A DNA stretch of 64,000 nucleotides from Euhalothece natronophila Z-M001. Its GTDB lineage: Bacteria > Cyanobacteriota > Cyanobacteriia > Cyanobacteriales > Rubidibacteraceae. Below the pieces are notes generated by a model. It was not told the DNA's origin. It worked only from the letters and a program-made list of their open reading frames with translations, and did not search any database. The stretch covers positions 2,356,001-2,420,000 of the forward strand of contig NZ_CP042326.1 in NCBI RefSeq assembly GCF_007904085.1. Direction: 5' to 3'. Positions 1 through 9,004 of this stretch are shown here, one piece after another. Position 1 is the first letter of the stretch. Each line of letters starts with the position of its first letter. The position numbers and the translations under genes are program-made.

Positions 1-692
1 CTGATGGGATTACTGTGCGCCCCTTACTACCAGCCCAAGATCATAAACGCATTGGCGAAGGGGATACTGGGCCTAATACTGGGGGAATGGGCGCTTATGC
101 ACCTGCCCCTGTTTTAACTTCAGGTTTACTAACAGAGATTACCAAGCAGGTTTTACAGCCAACAATTGATGCTCTCCGAGAACGTGGCATTATTTATCAA
201 GGGGTGCTTTATGCAGGATTAATCCTAACTTCAGAAAAAAAAGTAAAGGTTTTAGAGTTTAACTGTCGTTTTGGTGATCCTGAAACGCAAGTTATTTTAC
301 CGCTGTTGGAAACGCCATTAGATGAGTTGATTTTAGCTTGCTTAGAACAGCGATTGAAAGACTTTCCCCCTTTACAGTGGTCGGGTAGAAGAGCATTATG
401 TGTCGTTGCTTCTGCTGCTGGCTATCCTGGGAGTTATGAAAAGGGAGAAGCAATTACCGATCTTCCTGAATTAGACGATATTTTAGTTTTTCATGCTGGT
501 ACTTGTCTGACGGAAAAACAGCAGTTATTAACAAATGGCGGTCGTGTTTTGGCAGTAACTGGGTTAGGAGATACTTTAAGAGAGGCGGCGGACAGAGCCT
601 ACAGCGCGATCGCGCAGATTAATTTTTCTGGCTGTTACTATCGCACTGATATTGGTCATCAAGTCCTTTCCTCTCAAAAGAAATCAAGTTAA
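1..692 (+). CDS. purD: Phosphoribosylamine-glycine ligase, C-terminal part (cut by window edge)
   Basis: This is the C-terminal portion of GAR synthetase, the ATP-grasp enzyme that joins phosphoribosylamine and glycine in step two of purine synthesis in the cytosol. The frame is open to the left edge (first full codon at base 3), so the true start lies outside the window. The ATP-grasp hallmark PAQDHKRIGEGDTGPNTGG is followed by EFNCRFGDPETQ, which carries the metal-binding Glu and Asn. The last ~100 residues form the usual C-terminal domain, and the length fits the second half of a ~420-residue enzyme. Its stop overlaps the stop of the convergent DUF1997 gene by a few bases. Identification is secure; only the 5' end is missing. 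Confidence 0.96.
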   Translation, partial: DGITVRPLLPAQDHKRIGEGDTGPNTGGMGAYAPAPVLTSGLLTEITKQVLQPTIDALRERGIIYQGVLYAGLILTSEKKVKVLEFNCRFGDPETQVILPLLETPLDELILACLEQRLKDFPPLQWSGRRALCVVASAAGYPGSYEKGEAITDLPELDDILVFHAGTCLTEKQQLLTNGGRVLAVTGLGDTLREAADRAYSAIAQINFSGCYYRTDIGHQVLSSQKKSS

Positions 693-1273
693 GCAGTTTT
701 TGGAGAAGAGAGAGAGGGTTTAGTTGGCTCAGATGTTGTTGCTTGATTCGCCCATTGACGATAATCAGCAATGAGTTGATTCATGAGCTTTTGTTTAATC
801 CGCATCAGAACACTTTTTAATAGTCCATTTCCTGTGGTTTCTAACATGGGACGAGGAGTAAGCCATAAAGGGGGCGGTAAATCAACATCCACCTTTAAGT
901 CTGCTTTTCCTTCTAAATAAACTTGTCCATTTTTTTCCACAGGATATAGTTTCCCCTTGAGATTCATCCCAAAGCGATCATTAATATAATCGTTTCCTAA
1001 AATCTCGCAGCTTTCTGAGGTGAGAGTTACTGTACCATTACTATCAGCCACAACTTTTAAGACAACAGAAGGCTGAAAATGATACATATCCAGAAAGTTT
1101 AAGGGACGCATTTTCAGGTGAAAGCGATTCTCCGATAATTGCGTCATTAGTTTAGGATTCGCGATCGCGCTCACTAACCGTTGCGGTTGACGCAGATAAT
1201 GTTGAATGGGTGTCTTTTCTTGAGGGACACTGAGATTAATAGACTCAGTGCTTGTAAATTGTACGGTTTCCAT
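689..1273 (-). CDS. DUF1997 family protein
   Basis: This is a protein of about 194 residues resembling the DUF1997 family shared by cyanobacteria and plant plastids, whose function is not established. It has no signal peptide or membrane segment. Features seen are a predicted beta-rich middle, the segment MRPLNFLDMYHFQPSV and a proline-rich patch DLPPPLWLTPRPM near residue 150. I chose the ATG at 1273 (METVQF); an in-frame start at 1300 would add nine residues. It converges on purD with overlapping stops. Family assignment is from the overall pattern and no biochemical role is claimed. Confidence 0.72.
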   Translation of the reverse strand: METVQFTSTESINLSVPQEKTPIQHYLRQPQRLVSAIANPKLMTQLSENRFHLKMRPLNFLDMYHFQPSVVLKVVADSNGTVTLTSESCEILGNDYINDRFGMNLKGKLYPVEKNGQVYLEGKADLKVDVDLPPPLWLTPRPMLETTGNGLLKSVLMRIKQKLMNQLIADYRQWANQATTSEPTKPSLSSPKTA

Positions 1274-1450
1274 AAGAATATGAGACGATGCTCGCTTCAA
1301 CTAGCTGTTATTTTGATCCTCTCATTGTTAGAGTAATCAAAGTGGCTACAGCCTTAAATGAGTTCAATAAACTTTACATTACTTAATACTAAGTATAAAG
1401 AGCCGAGAGACTGTATATCCTCTTCCGAAAGTGACAACTATAATTTTGTT

Positions 1451-2311
1451 ATGACTCTCTCTATTGCCTATTTAGGTCCGGTGGGAACTTACACCGAAAC
1501 GGCAACCTTAGCTTATACGCAATGGCTACAGGAAACCCAAGGCAAAGACTCCATATTATGCCCTTACCCGAGTATCGCCCAAACCTTACAAGCGGTTGCC
1601 ACACAAGAGGCTGATTTTGCTGTTGTGCCAGTGGAAAATTCTACAGAAGGCAGTGTTACGATTACTCTTGATACTTTGTGGCAATTAGAAGGGCTACAAA
1701 TTCAAAAAGCCCTTGTGCTTCCCATTCATCATTGTTTACTTGCTACTGTCTCTTCTCTAGAAGAAATTAAAACCGTTTACTCTCATCCTCAAGCCCTTGC
1801 TCAATGTCAAAAAACTTTAGAATCTCGTCTTCCAACAGTGCAGTTAGTTCCCACAGCTTCTACTGCGGAGGCTTTGCAATCATTAAAAACAGAAAAAAAT
1901 AGTGGCGCGATCGCGTCTTCTCGGGCTTCCCAACTCTATAATCTACCGATCTTGATTTCCTATCTCAATGACTATCCTGATAACTGTACACGCTTCTGGG
2001 TAGTGGGATTAGAGACAACTACTGAGGGAAAATATCTCTCTTTAGGCTTTAGCACTCCTGCAAATGAACCGGGAGCCTTAGTACGTCCTCTTGCTGTTTT
2101 TGCCCAACGAGAAATCAATCTGACTCGCATTGAATCTCGCCCTACCAAACGCTCCTTAGGGGAATATCTCTTTTTTATTGATATCGAAGGCAGTCTCACT
2201 CAGTCTCCTGTGCAAGCTGCCTTAGAAGAGTTACCAAAATACACAGAGGTTTTAAAGATATTCGGCAATTACGATGTATTATCTATTCAAGCAACAGGCA
2301 ATAATAAATAA
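1451..2311 (+). CDS. pheA: Prephenate dehydratase
   Basis: Prephenate dehydratase converts prephenate to phenylpyruvate in phenylalanine synthesis. The N-terminus IAYLGPVGTYTETA is the classic family start, and FAVVPVENSTEGSVT is a substrate-site motif. A C-terminal ACT regulatory domain begins near residue 195 and contains ESRPTKRSLGEYLFFID, so feedback inhibition by phenylalanine is likely. At 286 residues it is a monofunctional enzyme with no chorismate mutase domain. The frame extends upstream to 1358, but the ATG at 1451 gives the usual N-terminus. The stop runs directly into an array of 7-bp repeats that separates it from convergent purE. Confidence 0.95.
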   Translation: MTLSIAYLGPVGTYTETATLAYTQWLQETQGKDSILCPYPSIAQTLQAVATQEADFAVVPVENSTEGSVTITLDTLWQLEGLQIQKALVLPIHHCLLATVSSLEEIKTVYSHPQALAQCQKTLESRLPTVQLVPTASTAEALQSLKTEKNSGAIASSRASQLYNLPILISYLNDYPDNCTRFWVVGLETTTEGKYLSLGFSTPANEPGALVRPLAVFAQREINLTRIESRPTKRSLGEYLFFIDIEGSLTQSPVQAALEELPKYTEVLKIFGNYDVLSIQATGNNK

Positions 2312-2344
2312 CTAATGACTAATGACTAATGACTAATGACTAAT
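2311..2344. repeat. 7-bp tandem repeat (ACTAATG)
   Basis: About four and a half direct copies of ACTAATG fill the gap between pheA and purE and run into the last codons and stop of purE. Related arrays occur elsewhere in the window (8086, 29165, 46401). The unit resembles the short tandemly repeated heptamers (STRR) described in cyanobacteria. Confidence 0.85.
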
Positions 2345-2863
2345 TTTTTTTAGATATTCTTGAGAGCCAATTTTTTCTAGTTGTGATTGCTTTTGTAAGA
2401 CAGACTCTTCTAACTCCTGACGATAGGTTTCTAGTTTTTTCGCAATGTCAGAATCAAACGTGGATAAAATTTGTATAGCTAGTAATCCAGCATTTTTTGC
2501 GTTATTAATGGCAACGGTAGCCACTGGGATTCCTGCTGGCATTTGGACAATGGAGTAAAGAGAATCAACTCCTTGTAAATGACGAGTTTTAACGGGAACC
2601 CCAATCACAGGTAAAGTGGTTAAAGAAGCAACCATCCCAGGTAAATGCGCTGCTCCTCCAGCCCCAGCAATAATTACTTTTAATCCTCGTTCCCTTGCCG
2701 TTTTAGCATAGTTGACCATGCGCTCAGGGGTACGATGGGCTGAGACAATAGCAACTTCATAGGGGATAGAAAACTGATCGCACAGCGCGATCGCGCTTTC
2801 CATTGTTGGTAAATCAGAATCACTCCCCATAATAATCCCGACCAATGGCGTTTTGTCTGACAT
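2333..2863 (-). CDS. purE: N5-carboxyaminoimidazole ribonucleotide mutase
   Basis: The PurE class I mutase converts N5-CAIR to CAIR in purine synthesis. The N-terminus [14 protein letters not shown] carries the substrate-binding GSDSD motif. SAHRTPERM contains the catalytic His, and [14 protein letters not shown] is the second conserved loop. Family length is ~160-180 residues and this is 176. The C-terminus, Ile-Ser-His-stop, is written by the adjacent 7-bp repeat, so the last few residues are probably repeat-derived and not functional. purD lies about 1.6 kb away, but in another transcription unit. Confidence 0.95.
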   Translation of the reverse strand: MSDKTPLVGIIMGSDSDLPTMESAIALCDQFSIPYEVAIVSAHRTPERMVNYAKTARERGLKVIIAGAGGAAHLPGMVASLTTLPVIGVPVKTRHLQGVDSLYSIVQMPAGIPVATVAINNAKNAGLLAIQILSTFDSDIAKKLETYRQELEESVLQKQSQLEKIGSQEYLKKISH

Positions 2864-2941
2864 TGTGATTAGTTATTTGTCCTTAGTCATTGGTTCTGCA
2901 AGTTCGCTAATGAGACTAATAATTGATAGGTTAGGCTTCTA

Positions 2942-3304
2942 TCAATTAGCAAACTTTTTCGCTGTATTGACAAATTCGTCGGGATCAACGGGTTTTACTA
3001 AATACGCATTAGCCCCCAGCATATCTCCCCACATTTTATCAACGTTGGTTTCTTTAGTAGAACAAATAATAATGGGAATATTTTTGGTTTCATCTTGAGA
3101 TTTCAATTCTCGACATAATTCAAACCCACTTTGTCCAGGCAGAATAACATCTAAAATAATTAAGTCAGGCTTATTCGCTTTTACCTTAGTCTCTGCTTCT
3201 TCTACAGTAGAAACAGCAGTCACAGAAAATCCTGCTTTCTGTAGATGACTACTAAAAAAATTTTGATCGGTTTGACTATCTTCAACAATTAGTGCCGTTT
3301 TCAT
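2942..3304 (-). CDS. Single-domain CheY-like response regulator
   Basis: This is a stand-alone receiver domain of 120 residues. The acidic pair lies in VEDSQTD, the phospho-acceptor Asp in LIILDVILPGQSG, the switch Ser in IIICSTKE and the conserved Lys in YLVKPVDPDE. All phosphorylation determinants are present. The closest style is the PilH/PixH type used in cyanobacterial type IV pilus motility and phototaxis pathways; no pil or chemotaxis neighbours are visible, so this subtype is only suggested. ATG at 3304 is preferred over a GTG one codon upstream. It could also act with a kinase encoded elsewhere. Confidence 0.85.
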   Translation of the reverse strand: MKTALIVEDSQTDQNFFSSHLQKAGFSVTAVSTVEEAETKVKANKPDLIILDVILPGQSGFELCRELKSQDETKNIPIIICSTKETNVDKMWGDMLGANAYLVKPVDPDEFVNTAKKFAN

Positions 3305-3590
3305 CACAAATAGACTTTAAAACTTACTTTAACAATTCTTAATTTTATCACTAACAGGCATCTGGTAGCGATCAGTAAATTTACCCTTGAATCATTGCCT
3401 TAATTCTATCGCAGTGACAGCGGAGAGAGATGCTTAAAATTTCCCCTCGTGTGAATTGTATCAAGACATCACCTTTAGTGTAAATTCCTCTCACATCAGA
3501 AAATTGTTAAAACTCCTTTCAGCTAATTATACCAGCATGAGTTTCTTGCGTTTGGAGATCATTAAAGTGCGGTGTTTTCAAGGTTAAGCA

Positions 3591-5594
3591 TTAAAGAGCA
3601 TGGTTAAGTTCTTCTGTAAATTCCCGAAAGCGTAATAAGTCCTGATGAGGATCGGCAACCACCACTTCCATTTCTAGGCGATCGCCGAGTTCTACTTGAT
3701 TTTGGAAGCGATGAGGGAGTTCTAAGCCTAAATCTTCTAATAAAACAATCCCCAAATTATCTTCTTCTCGTAACCACCGTAAAACCAGTGCATTCCAGCG
3801 TTGATCGCTATTGCGACGTAAATACTCTAAGGCCCAATATCGTCTAGTTTGCCGTTCCACTAACGTGGCTTCATAAGCCCCAGATGCAGCACTATAAGCC
3901 ATTTCCTGCATTTCCTCGGCAGAAAAAGGACAAGAATCTCCACGCAGAAAAGCCTTTAATTGAAAATGGGCTAACAAATCTACATACCGCCGAATCGGGG
4001 AGGTAACTTGAGCATAAACATCTAACCCTAACCCGGCATGAGAGCTAGGAGTGGTACTCATTTCACTACGAGGCATACAGCTACGAAGGGCACAACAGCG
4101 CACGGGACCCGCAGGGAGTTGTAATAATTCTTCTTCGGGGGGAAATTCGGGTTGGGGTTGAGAGCGAAACACTAAAGGAATCTCATTATCTACGGCAAAC
4201 CGTCCGGCTGCTTCTCCAGTGAGAATCATCATTTCTGCCACCAGTTGATGGGAGGGAGAGTCTTCTAAGAGTTCGATCTCTACTTCTTCATTCTCATCCA
4301 CTTTCACCATTGCCTCAGGTAAGCTAATGTTAATTGACCCTTGAGACTTGCGCCACTCTTTCCGTTTTTCCGCCCAATGAGCGAGTTGGGCAATTTCTGG
4401 CTCTGCTGTGACCCCTAGCTCTAGCATTTCGTCCACATCTTCATAGGTAAGGCGATAGGTGGGTTTAACCCAACTGGCAGCAATGGTATAGTCGGTTATT
4501 GATCCATCGTCTTCTAGAATCACCCCAAAACTTACTGCTGGCGAAACTTGTCCCTGTCTTAAACTCATGGGTCCAGTGGCAAGTTCTGCTGGAAACATGG
4601 GAATCATCCCTGTGGGAAGATACAAACTGGTGCATCGTCGTCGCGCTTCTTGATCTAGTTCGTCTTCAGGCTGTACTAAGCGTGTGGGATCAGCAATATG
4701 AATCCAAATCTGTTCGCGCCCATCGGGGAGGGTTTCAATGCTTAAGCCATCATCAATTTCTTTGGTGCTTTCGTCGTCAATGGTGTAAACTTTTTGGTGG
4801 GTTAAGTCAAGCCGATCGCGCTCTAGGTCATCGGGAGGGGAGTCTAAATACTGTTGCGCCACATCAAGTACCTTCTGAGGAAATTGGACAGGATAGGAGC
4901 TACGACGCAAGAAAAGATTTTCATGGCGACTCCATAAGCCGAGATCAACCAACAAGCTAAATGCTGCTTCAGGGGTTTTTTCCCGTCCCACTTCCCCTAA
5001 GGTATCTTGGGCGAGACGAACTTCCTGTTCAGGATTGAGAACATATCTTTCTAGGGCTTCAAAGCGAGCGCGATCGCTGTTTTCCCACTCTATTGCCTCT
5101 CCTGCTAATCGACGTTTAATGCGATCAATAAAAGCCGCTTTTTCTTGATTACGTTGCTTTTCAACTTCTTGCTGATGTTTAATTTCTGCAACTTGCGACG
5201 GCGATCGCGGTTCAAACTGATTTCCTTTCTGCTTAAAATAAATTTTATCCTCGGCTAATAGAGAATAAGCAGCATAACAGGCAACAGCACTTTGCTCTGA
5301 AAATAAAACTTCTGCCATGTCCTCTGGCGTGACTGGCTCGCCCTCTAACAGTTCCCAAGCCACTTCTAAACTTGAGGGATCAAGATAGGGATCAACCTCT
5401 TGGAGAAAGAGGGGAATATCTTGAGGGCGTTTGGGGTCGCCTCCCACTTCATACTCCACCTGTCGCGGGTGCAGGGTGTGAGAATGACCCCATTGATCTC
5501 GCACGATCCAGTTCTTTTTCCCTTCTGGTCGCTCTGGCACCCCAAGACGACGTTCTCCTTGGACTTTAAATTCGATTAGCTTTCCCTTTTCCAC
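3591..5594 (-). CDS. rnb: RNase II/RNase R-family exoribonuclease
   Basis: This is a 3'-5' exoribonuclease of the RNB family that degrades RNA processively. The RNB catalytic core starts near residue 270 with TIDDESTKEIDDGLS, whose aspartates bind the catalytic metals. It ends with the conserved YAQVTSPIRRYVDLLAHFQ near residue 535. The N-terminus lacks obvious paired cold-shock domains, and the last ~80 residues may form an S1-like domain. At 667 residues it is shorter than E. coli RNase R and typical for the cyanobacterial homologue. It starts with GTG. It follows rpmG and rpsR on the same strand, a cluster also seen in other cyanobacteria. Confidence 0.92.
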   Translation of the reverse strand: MEKGKLIEFKVQGERRLGVPERPEGKKNWIVRDQWGHSHTLHPRQVEYEVGGDPKRPQDIPLFLQEVDPYLDPSSLEVAWELLEGEPVTPEDMAEVLFSEQSAVACYAAYSLLAEDKIYFKQKGNQFEPRSPSQVAEIKHQQEVEKQRNQEKAAFIDRIKRRLAGEAIEWENSDRARFEALERYVLNPEQEVRLAQDTLGEVGREKTPEAAFSLLVDLGLWSRHENLFLRRSSYPVQFPQKVLDVAQQYLDSPPDDLERDRLDLTHQKVYTIDDESTKEIDDGLSIETLPDGREQIWIHIADPTRLVQPEDELDQEARRRCTSLYLPTGMIPMFPAELATGPMSLRQGQVSPAVSFGVILEDDGSITDYTIAASWVKPTYRLTYEDVDEMLELGVTAEPEIAQLAHWAEKRKEWRKSQGSINISLPEAMVKVDENEEVEIELLEDSPSHQLVAEMMILTGEAAGRFAVDNEIPLVFRSQPQPEFPPEEELLQLPAGPVRCCALRSCMPRSEMSTTPSSHAGLGLDVYAQVTSPIRRYVDLLAHFQLKAFLRGDSCPFSAEEMQEMAYSAASGAYEATLVERQTRRYWALEYLRRNSDQRWNALVLRWLREEDNLGIVLLEDLGLELPHRFQNQVELGDRLEMEVVVADPHQDLLRFREFTEELNHAL

Positions 5595-5668
5595 CAGCTT
5601 TACGCTTGTAGCTTGTTTGACGACTTGTTCTCTAGTTTAACCTCCAGTGGCAACAAGTCAGCGAGCTT

Positions 5669-5884
5669 TTAATTTTCCGCATCCACATAAGGAATCAGCG
5701 CTAATTGTCTAGCATGATTAATCGCTCTTGTCAAGTCCCGTTGTTGTCGAGCGGTTAAGCCGGTGATTCGGCGGGGAAGAATTTTGCCGCGTTCAGTGAT
5801 AAATTTACGAAGCAATTCCACATCTTTGTAATCAATGGGATCGCCTGGTTTAATTGGGGATAAGCGTTTGCGATAATAAGCCAT
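5669..5884 (-). CDS. rpsR: 30S ribosomal protein S18
   Basis: S18 is a small protein of the 30S platform that pairs with S6. The 71 residues contain the conserved [18 protein letters not shown] and the basic [14 protein letters not shown] stretch, followed by [14 protein letters not shown]. Length is normal. It lies 11 bp downstream of rpmG and upstream of the RNase II gene, so the three are probably co-transcribed. The rpmG-rpsR pair is conserved in cyanobacteria and in plastid genomes as rpl33-rps18. Confidence 0.97.
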   Translation of the reverse strand: MAYYRKRLSPIKPGDPIDYKDVELLRKFITERGKILPRRITGLTARQQRDLTRAINHARQLALIPYVDAEN

Positions 5885-5895
5885 TTTTACCTCCT

Positions 5896-6090
5896 CTATT
5901 TAGTTTCCTTGTGCATAGTGTGCCGATTACAATTGGGGCAATATTTTTTAAATTCAATCCGCCCAGAATGGTTGCGACGGTTTTTCTCTGTGGTGTAGCG
6001 AGAGACACCATTTTTACGCTTGTCGGGATTCGTCCGACACTCCGTACATTCTAAGGTAATAATAATCCGAGTTCCCTTTTTACTTGCCAT
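5896..6090 (-). CDS. rpmG: 50S ribosomal protein L33
   Basis: L33 is a small 50S protein. The 64 residues keep both CxxC pairs (CTEC near residue 15 and CPNC near 52), so this is the zinc-binding form and not the cysteine-free paralogue used under zinc starvation. The segment [18 protein letters not shown] is characteristic. It is the first gene of the rpmG-rpsR-RNase II cluster. Confidence 0.97.
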   Translation of the reverse strand: MASKKGTRIIITLECTECRTNPDKRKNGVSRYTTEKNRRNHSGRIEFKKYCPNCNRHTMHKETK

Positions 6091-6144
6091 GATTTGGGGT
6101 TATGAGATTTCGCTAAGTTTCTTTAATAATGATGACACAGCCTA

Positions 6145-6696
6145 CTATTGTCTCATACGATCGCTGATTTCATCAACCCAACGACGAATCCGAATATCAA
6201 GGGAGTAACCACGGCGACTAGGAACAATGACGGTATCAACAAAGCGCTCATGAAATCCCTGCTGATGCTCTTCATCACCAATGGCAATTATTAAATTAGC
6301 AAATAAAGGTGCGTTCAAGATCATAGCAGTGAGAACATTGGGTAAGCCATATTGTAAGCCAATCATCCCTAACAACGCAGTTGCACCAAGGACTAATTCT
6401 CGTTTTGTTAAATCCTCTATATTAGGGAGTTTTGCCCGCCTCCCATTAATGATTTCCACATCAAATGCCCAACGCCCTAAACTTTGCCCTTTGTAGCGAG
6501 AAACAGCATACACTCTTAATCCCCACCAACCGACAATAAAGGCAATAAACTGAAAAATAGGAATACCCACTAATGCACTGACCAACCAAACGGCAAAAAA
6601 ATCTAATAAAAACGCATAGACTCGACGTTGAATCGGAACGCGAGGATAACGATAGGGATAAGATTCTTTAGGCATGATTGTTGTCGTTTCTGACAT
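6145..6696 (-). CDS. RDD-family membrane protein
   Basis: This is a 183-residue integral membrane protein with an RDD-type core. VYAFLLDFFAVWLVSALVG near residue 27 forms the first membrane segment, with an Arg just before it and an Asp inside. VYAVSRYKGQSLGRWAFDVE is the typical conserved loop, followed by two more hydrophobic stretches. RDD proteins are poorly defined; some have been linked to ion exchange or transport. The C-terminus (SRRGYSLDIRIRRWVDEI) is likely cytosolic. It lies between tatA and rpmG on the same strand. Substrate unknown. Confidence 0.8.
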   Translation of the reverse strand: MSETTTIMPKESYPYRYPRVPIQRRVYAFLLDFFAVWLVSALVGIPIFQFIAFIVGWWGLRVYAVSRYKGQSLGRWAFDVEIINGRRAKLPNIEDLTKRELVLGATALLGMIGLQYGLPNVLTAMILNAPLFANLIIAIGDEEHQQGFHERFVDTVIVPSRRGYSLDIRIRRWVDEISDRMRQ

Positions 6697-6713
6697 TATT
6701 AATAGGAGATTCC

Positions 6714-6893
6714 TTAGTCTTTATCAATATAAGAATTTTCTTCTTCCTCTTGGGAGGGGTTACTCATTCCCTCACGAAAGCCTTGCAACGTTTTTCCGAG
6801 AGAACTCCCCATTTCTGGCAACTTTTTGGGACCAAAAATTAAAATAGCAACTCCGATGATGACGCTTACTTCTAGCCAGCCTAAACCCAACAT
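6714..6893 (-). CDS. tatA: Twin-arginine translocation subunit TatA/E
   Basis: This 59-residue protein was read directly from the minus strand. It begins [20 protein letters not shown], a single membrane helix, followed by the hinge [20 protein letters not shown] and an amphipathic helix, then an acidic tail (SQEEEEN). The FGP-KLPE motif is diagnostic for TatA/TatB/TatE, which form the translocation pore for folded proteins exported with twin-arginine signals. The short length fits TatA/E and not TatB. It is divergent from pcyA and lies just upstream of the RDD gene. Confidence 0.92.
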   Translation of the reverse strand: MLGLGWLEVSVIIGVAILIFGPKKLPEMGSSLGKTLQGFREGMSNPSQEEEENSYIDKD

Positions 6894-6983
6894 ATGATTT
6901 CTACCTTAAATGTTTTTTACAGATATCTTCACCGCGACCCATCTTCAGTATATCGTGAGAAAAGTGTCATTATTGTAAAACCT

Positions 6984-7718
6984 ATGTTGGATACTTCATC
7001 GTCATTACGTTCCCAGCAACATCCCTTAATTCAATCTCTGGCGAATACGTTAGAGAACACTTGGCAAACACAACTAGAGTTATCGCCCTATGAGTTACCT
7101 GAGGATTTAGGCTATATTGAAGGGCGATTAGAAGGGGATAAACTCACCATCGAAAATGCTTGCTATCAGACGAAAACGTTTCGGAAAATCCATCTAGAGT
7201 TAGCCCAAGTGGGGAAAAATTTAGATATTCTCCATTGTGTTATGTTTCCGCGACCTGAGTATAATCTTCCGATCTTTGGGTGTGATATTGTCGGGGGACG
7301 AGGGCAAATTAGTGCAGCGATCGCGGATTTATCGCCAATTAGTGCTGATGGTCGCTTACCTGCTGCTTATGAGGAGAATCTTTCTCAACTCCCTGCGCCT
7401 CAATTTTCCCAACCTCGGGAATTACCACCATGGGGAAGTATTTTTTCTCAATTTTGTCTCTTTGTTCGTCCTGAAAATGAACAAGAAGAACAGCAATTTT
7501 TACAGCGAGTCCAAGACTTTCTAACCCTTCACTGTCAGCAGGGAACTATCGCAGAAACCGTTTCTAGTGAACAAGCCCATGCTAATTTAGCCGCCCAACA
7601 AAACTATTGCCAACAACAGCAGAAAAACGATAAAACCCGTCGCGTTTTAGAAAAAGCCTTTGGGGAAGAGTGGGCGGAACGCTATATGACTACGGTTTTA
7701 TTTGATCTGCCAGCTTAG
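6984..7718 (+). CDS. pcyA: Phycocyanobilin:ferredoxin oxidoreductase
   Basis: PcyA reduces biliverdin IXalpha to phycocyanobilin by four electrons from ferredoxin, supplying the chromophore of phycobilisomes and cyanobacterial phytochromes. The central [20 protein letters not shown] block is the strongly conserved substrate pocket of this family, with the expected His and Asp catalytic residues. Length is 244, as usual. The reading frame is open upstream to 6894, but the ATG at 6984 ([14 protein letters not shown]) gives the family N-terminus. It is followed by ftrV, another ferredoxin-linked gene, about 135 bp downstream. Confidence 0.95.
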   Translation: MLDTSSSLRSQQHPLIQSLANTLENTWQTQLELSPYELPEDLGYIEGRLEGDKLTIENACYQTKTFRKIHLELAQVGKNLDILHCVMFPRPEYNLPIFGCDIVGGRGQISAAIADLSPISADGRLPAAYEENLSQLPAPQFSQPRELPPWGSIFSQFCLFVRPENEQEEQQFLQRVQDFLTLHCQQGTIAETVSSEQAHANLAAQQNYCQQQQKNDKTRRVLEKAFGEEWAERYMTTVLFDLPA

Positions 7719-7853
7719 AGAAAATCATTCTCAACTGTTAGCAGTGAACCCTAATTATGCAACAATGGTAAAGCCGTATGCGTTATGGGTTAATTGAGTT
7801 AGCCCTTATGAATAAATTTCTGTAAGAGTCGTTCAATAAGTTAAGAAAGATAT

Positions 7854-8087
7854 ATGAAACCTGGCGATCGCGTTCGCGTTACTCAATCCGTTATAGTCTA
7901 TCACTATCCCAAACATAAAAAAGAACCCTATGATATTAAGGGGATGGAAGGGACAATCCAAGAAATTGTCACGGAATGGCAAGGAAGACCGATTAGTGCG
8001 AATCTCCCCGTAAAGGTGAAGTTTGAAAAGAAATTTACTGCCCACTTACGAGAGGATGAAGTGGAAGTCATCGAAGAAGCAGATTAG
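7854..8087 (+). CDS. ftrV: Ferredoxin:thioredoxin reductase, variable (alpha) chain
   Basis: The variable subunit of ferredoxin:thioredoxin reductase partners with the iron-sulfur catalytic chain to pass electrons from photosystem I-reduced ferredoxin to thioredoxin. The 77-residue sequence starts MKPGDRVRVTQSVIVYHYP and folds as a small SH3-like barrel; GMEGTIQEIVTEWQGRPIS is typical. No cysteines are needed in this subunit and none are seen. The catalytic subunit is not in the window. The stop codon TAG is the first base triplet of a 7-bp repeat array. Confidence 0.93.
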   Translation: MKPGDRVRVTQSVIVYHYPKHKKEPYDIKGMEGTIQEIVTEWQGRPISANLPVKVKFEKKFTAHLREDEVEVIEEAD

Positions 8088-8159
8088 TCATTAGTCATTG
8101 GTCATTAGTCATTGGTCATTGGCTTACAAAGGACGAAGGACAAACAACGAAGGACAAAC
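8086..8159. repeat. Composite 7-bp repeat tract
   Basis: AGTCATT / GGTCATT heptamers are followed by a second unit, CAAAGGA / CGAAGGA / CAAACAA, up to the start codon of the MOSC gene. The second unit recurs inverted at about 63825-63850 and in shorter form at 51657 and 53150, always next to the TGACYAA type. No gene is visible in it. Confidence 0.8.
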
Positions 8160-8945
8160 ATGGTGGCTCAAGTTCACAAAGTGCTAATCTACCCTATTAA
8201 AGCCCTTGATGGGGTAGAGCGCGATCGCGCTTCGGTTGTTTCTCCTGGCGCTCTTGAGTTTGACCGTAGATGGGCAATTCTGGATGAAAATGGAAACTAT
8301 GTCAATGGGAAGCGCAACCCGAAAGTCCATCAACTCCGTAGTCAATTTGACCTGACTCAGCCTAGTGTCTCCCTGCAAAAACAAGGGGAAACTACCACCG
8401 CTACTTTTAATTTAAGCACCGAAGTTGAGCAACTGAATCAATGGCTTAGTGAGTATTTTCAACAGCCTGTTTTCCTGCGAGAGAATCCAGCAGGAGGATT
8501 TCCTGATGATACCGAGGCGTATGGACCGACAATTATTAGTACCGCGACTCTAGAAACCGTTGCTAGTTGGTTTTCAGAGTTAAGTTTAGAAAATGCGCGA
8601 TCGCGCTTTCGGGCTAATATTGAACTCAGTGGCGTTCCCCCATTTTGGGAAGATCAACTTTTTAGTACCGCCGACACTGTCGTTAACTTTCAAGTGGGTG
8701 CAGTAGAATTTGAAGGGATCAACCCTTGTCAACGTTGTATTGTTCCCACCCGTGATCCCCAAACAGGAGAAACTTATCCCCAATTCCAAAAAGTATTTAC
8801 CCAGCAACGCCAAGCCACCCTTCCCCATTGGAGTAACCCAACTCGTTTCAATCATTATTATCGTCTCAGCATCAATACACGGATTCTTCACAATCAGATC
8901 GGTAAACTAATAGCGGTCAGTGATAAATTGACCATAAACTGTTAA
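8160..8945 (+). CDS. MOSC domain-containing protein
   Basis: This is a 261-residue protein with the MOSC N-terminal beta-barrel (HKVLIYPIKALDGVERDRA, residues ~5-25) followed by a MOSC domain ending in the conserved INPCQRCIVPTRDPQTG near residue 190. MOSC proteins bind sulfur-carrying molybdenum cofactor; relatives include YcbX and the C-terminus of eukaryotic Moco sulfurase. The family Cys is present in the PCQRC motif. ATG at 8160 is chosen because it gives the standard start (MVAQVHKV); upstream in-frame codons fall in repeat DNA. The exact substrate cannot be told. Confidence 0.85.
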   Translation: MVAQVHKVLIYPIKALDGVERDRASVVSPGALEFDRRWAILDENGNYVNGKRNPKVHQLRSQFDLTQPSVSLQKQGETTTATFNLSTEVEQLNQWLSEYFQQPVFLRENPAGGFPDDTEAYGPTIISTATLETVASWFSELSLENARSRFRANIELSGVPPFWEDQLFSTADTVVNFQVGAVEFEGINPCQRCIVPTRDPQTGETYPQFQKVFTQQRQATLPHWSNPTRFNHYYRLSINTRILHNQIGKLIAVSDKLTINC

Positions 8946-9004
8946 GTTTCCTGAAAACAGCCCTGTCATTGTACATTATTCTTGTACACCCTTGATTTTT
9001 TAAA

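Noticed and set aside
1972-2199. 75-residue minus-strand frame in pheA
   Set aside because: Antisense shadow of the ACT domain region of pheA.
3308-3590. Small gene between the response regulator and the RNase II gene
   Set aside because: No frame with a plausible start and composition was found on either strand; treated as spacer with possible promoter.
4499-4960. 153-residue frame on the plus strand
   Set aside because: Lies fully antisense to the RNase II-family gene, with no family features.
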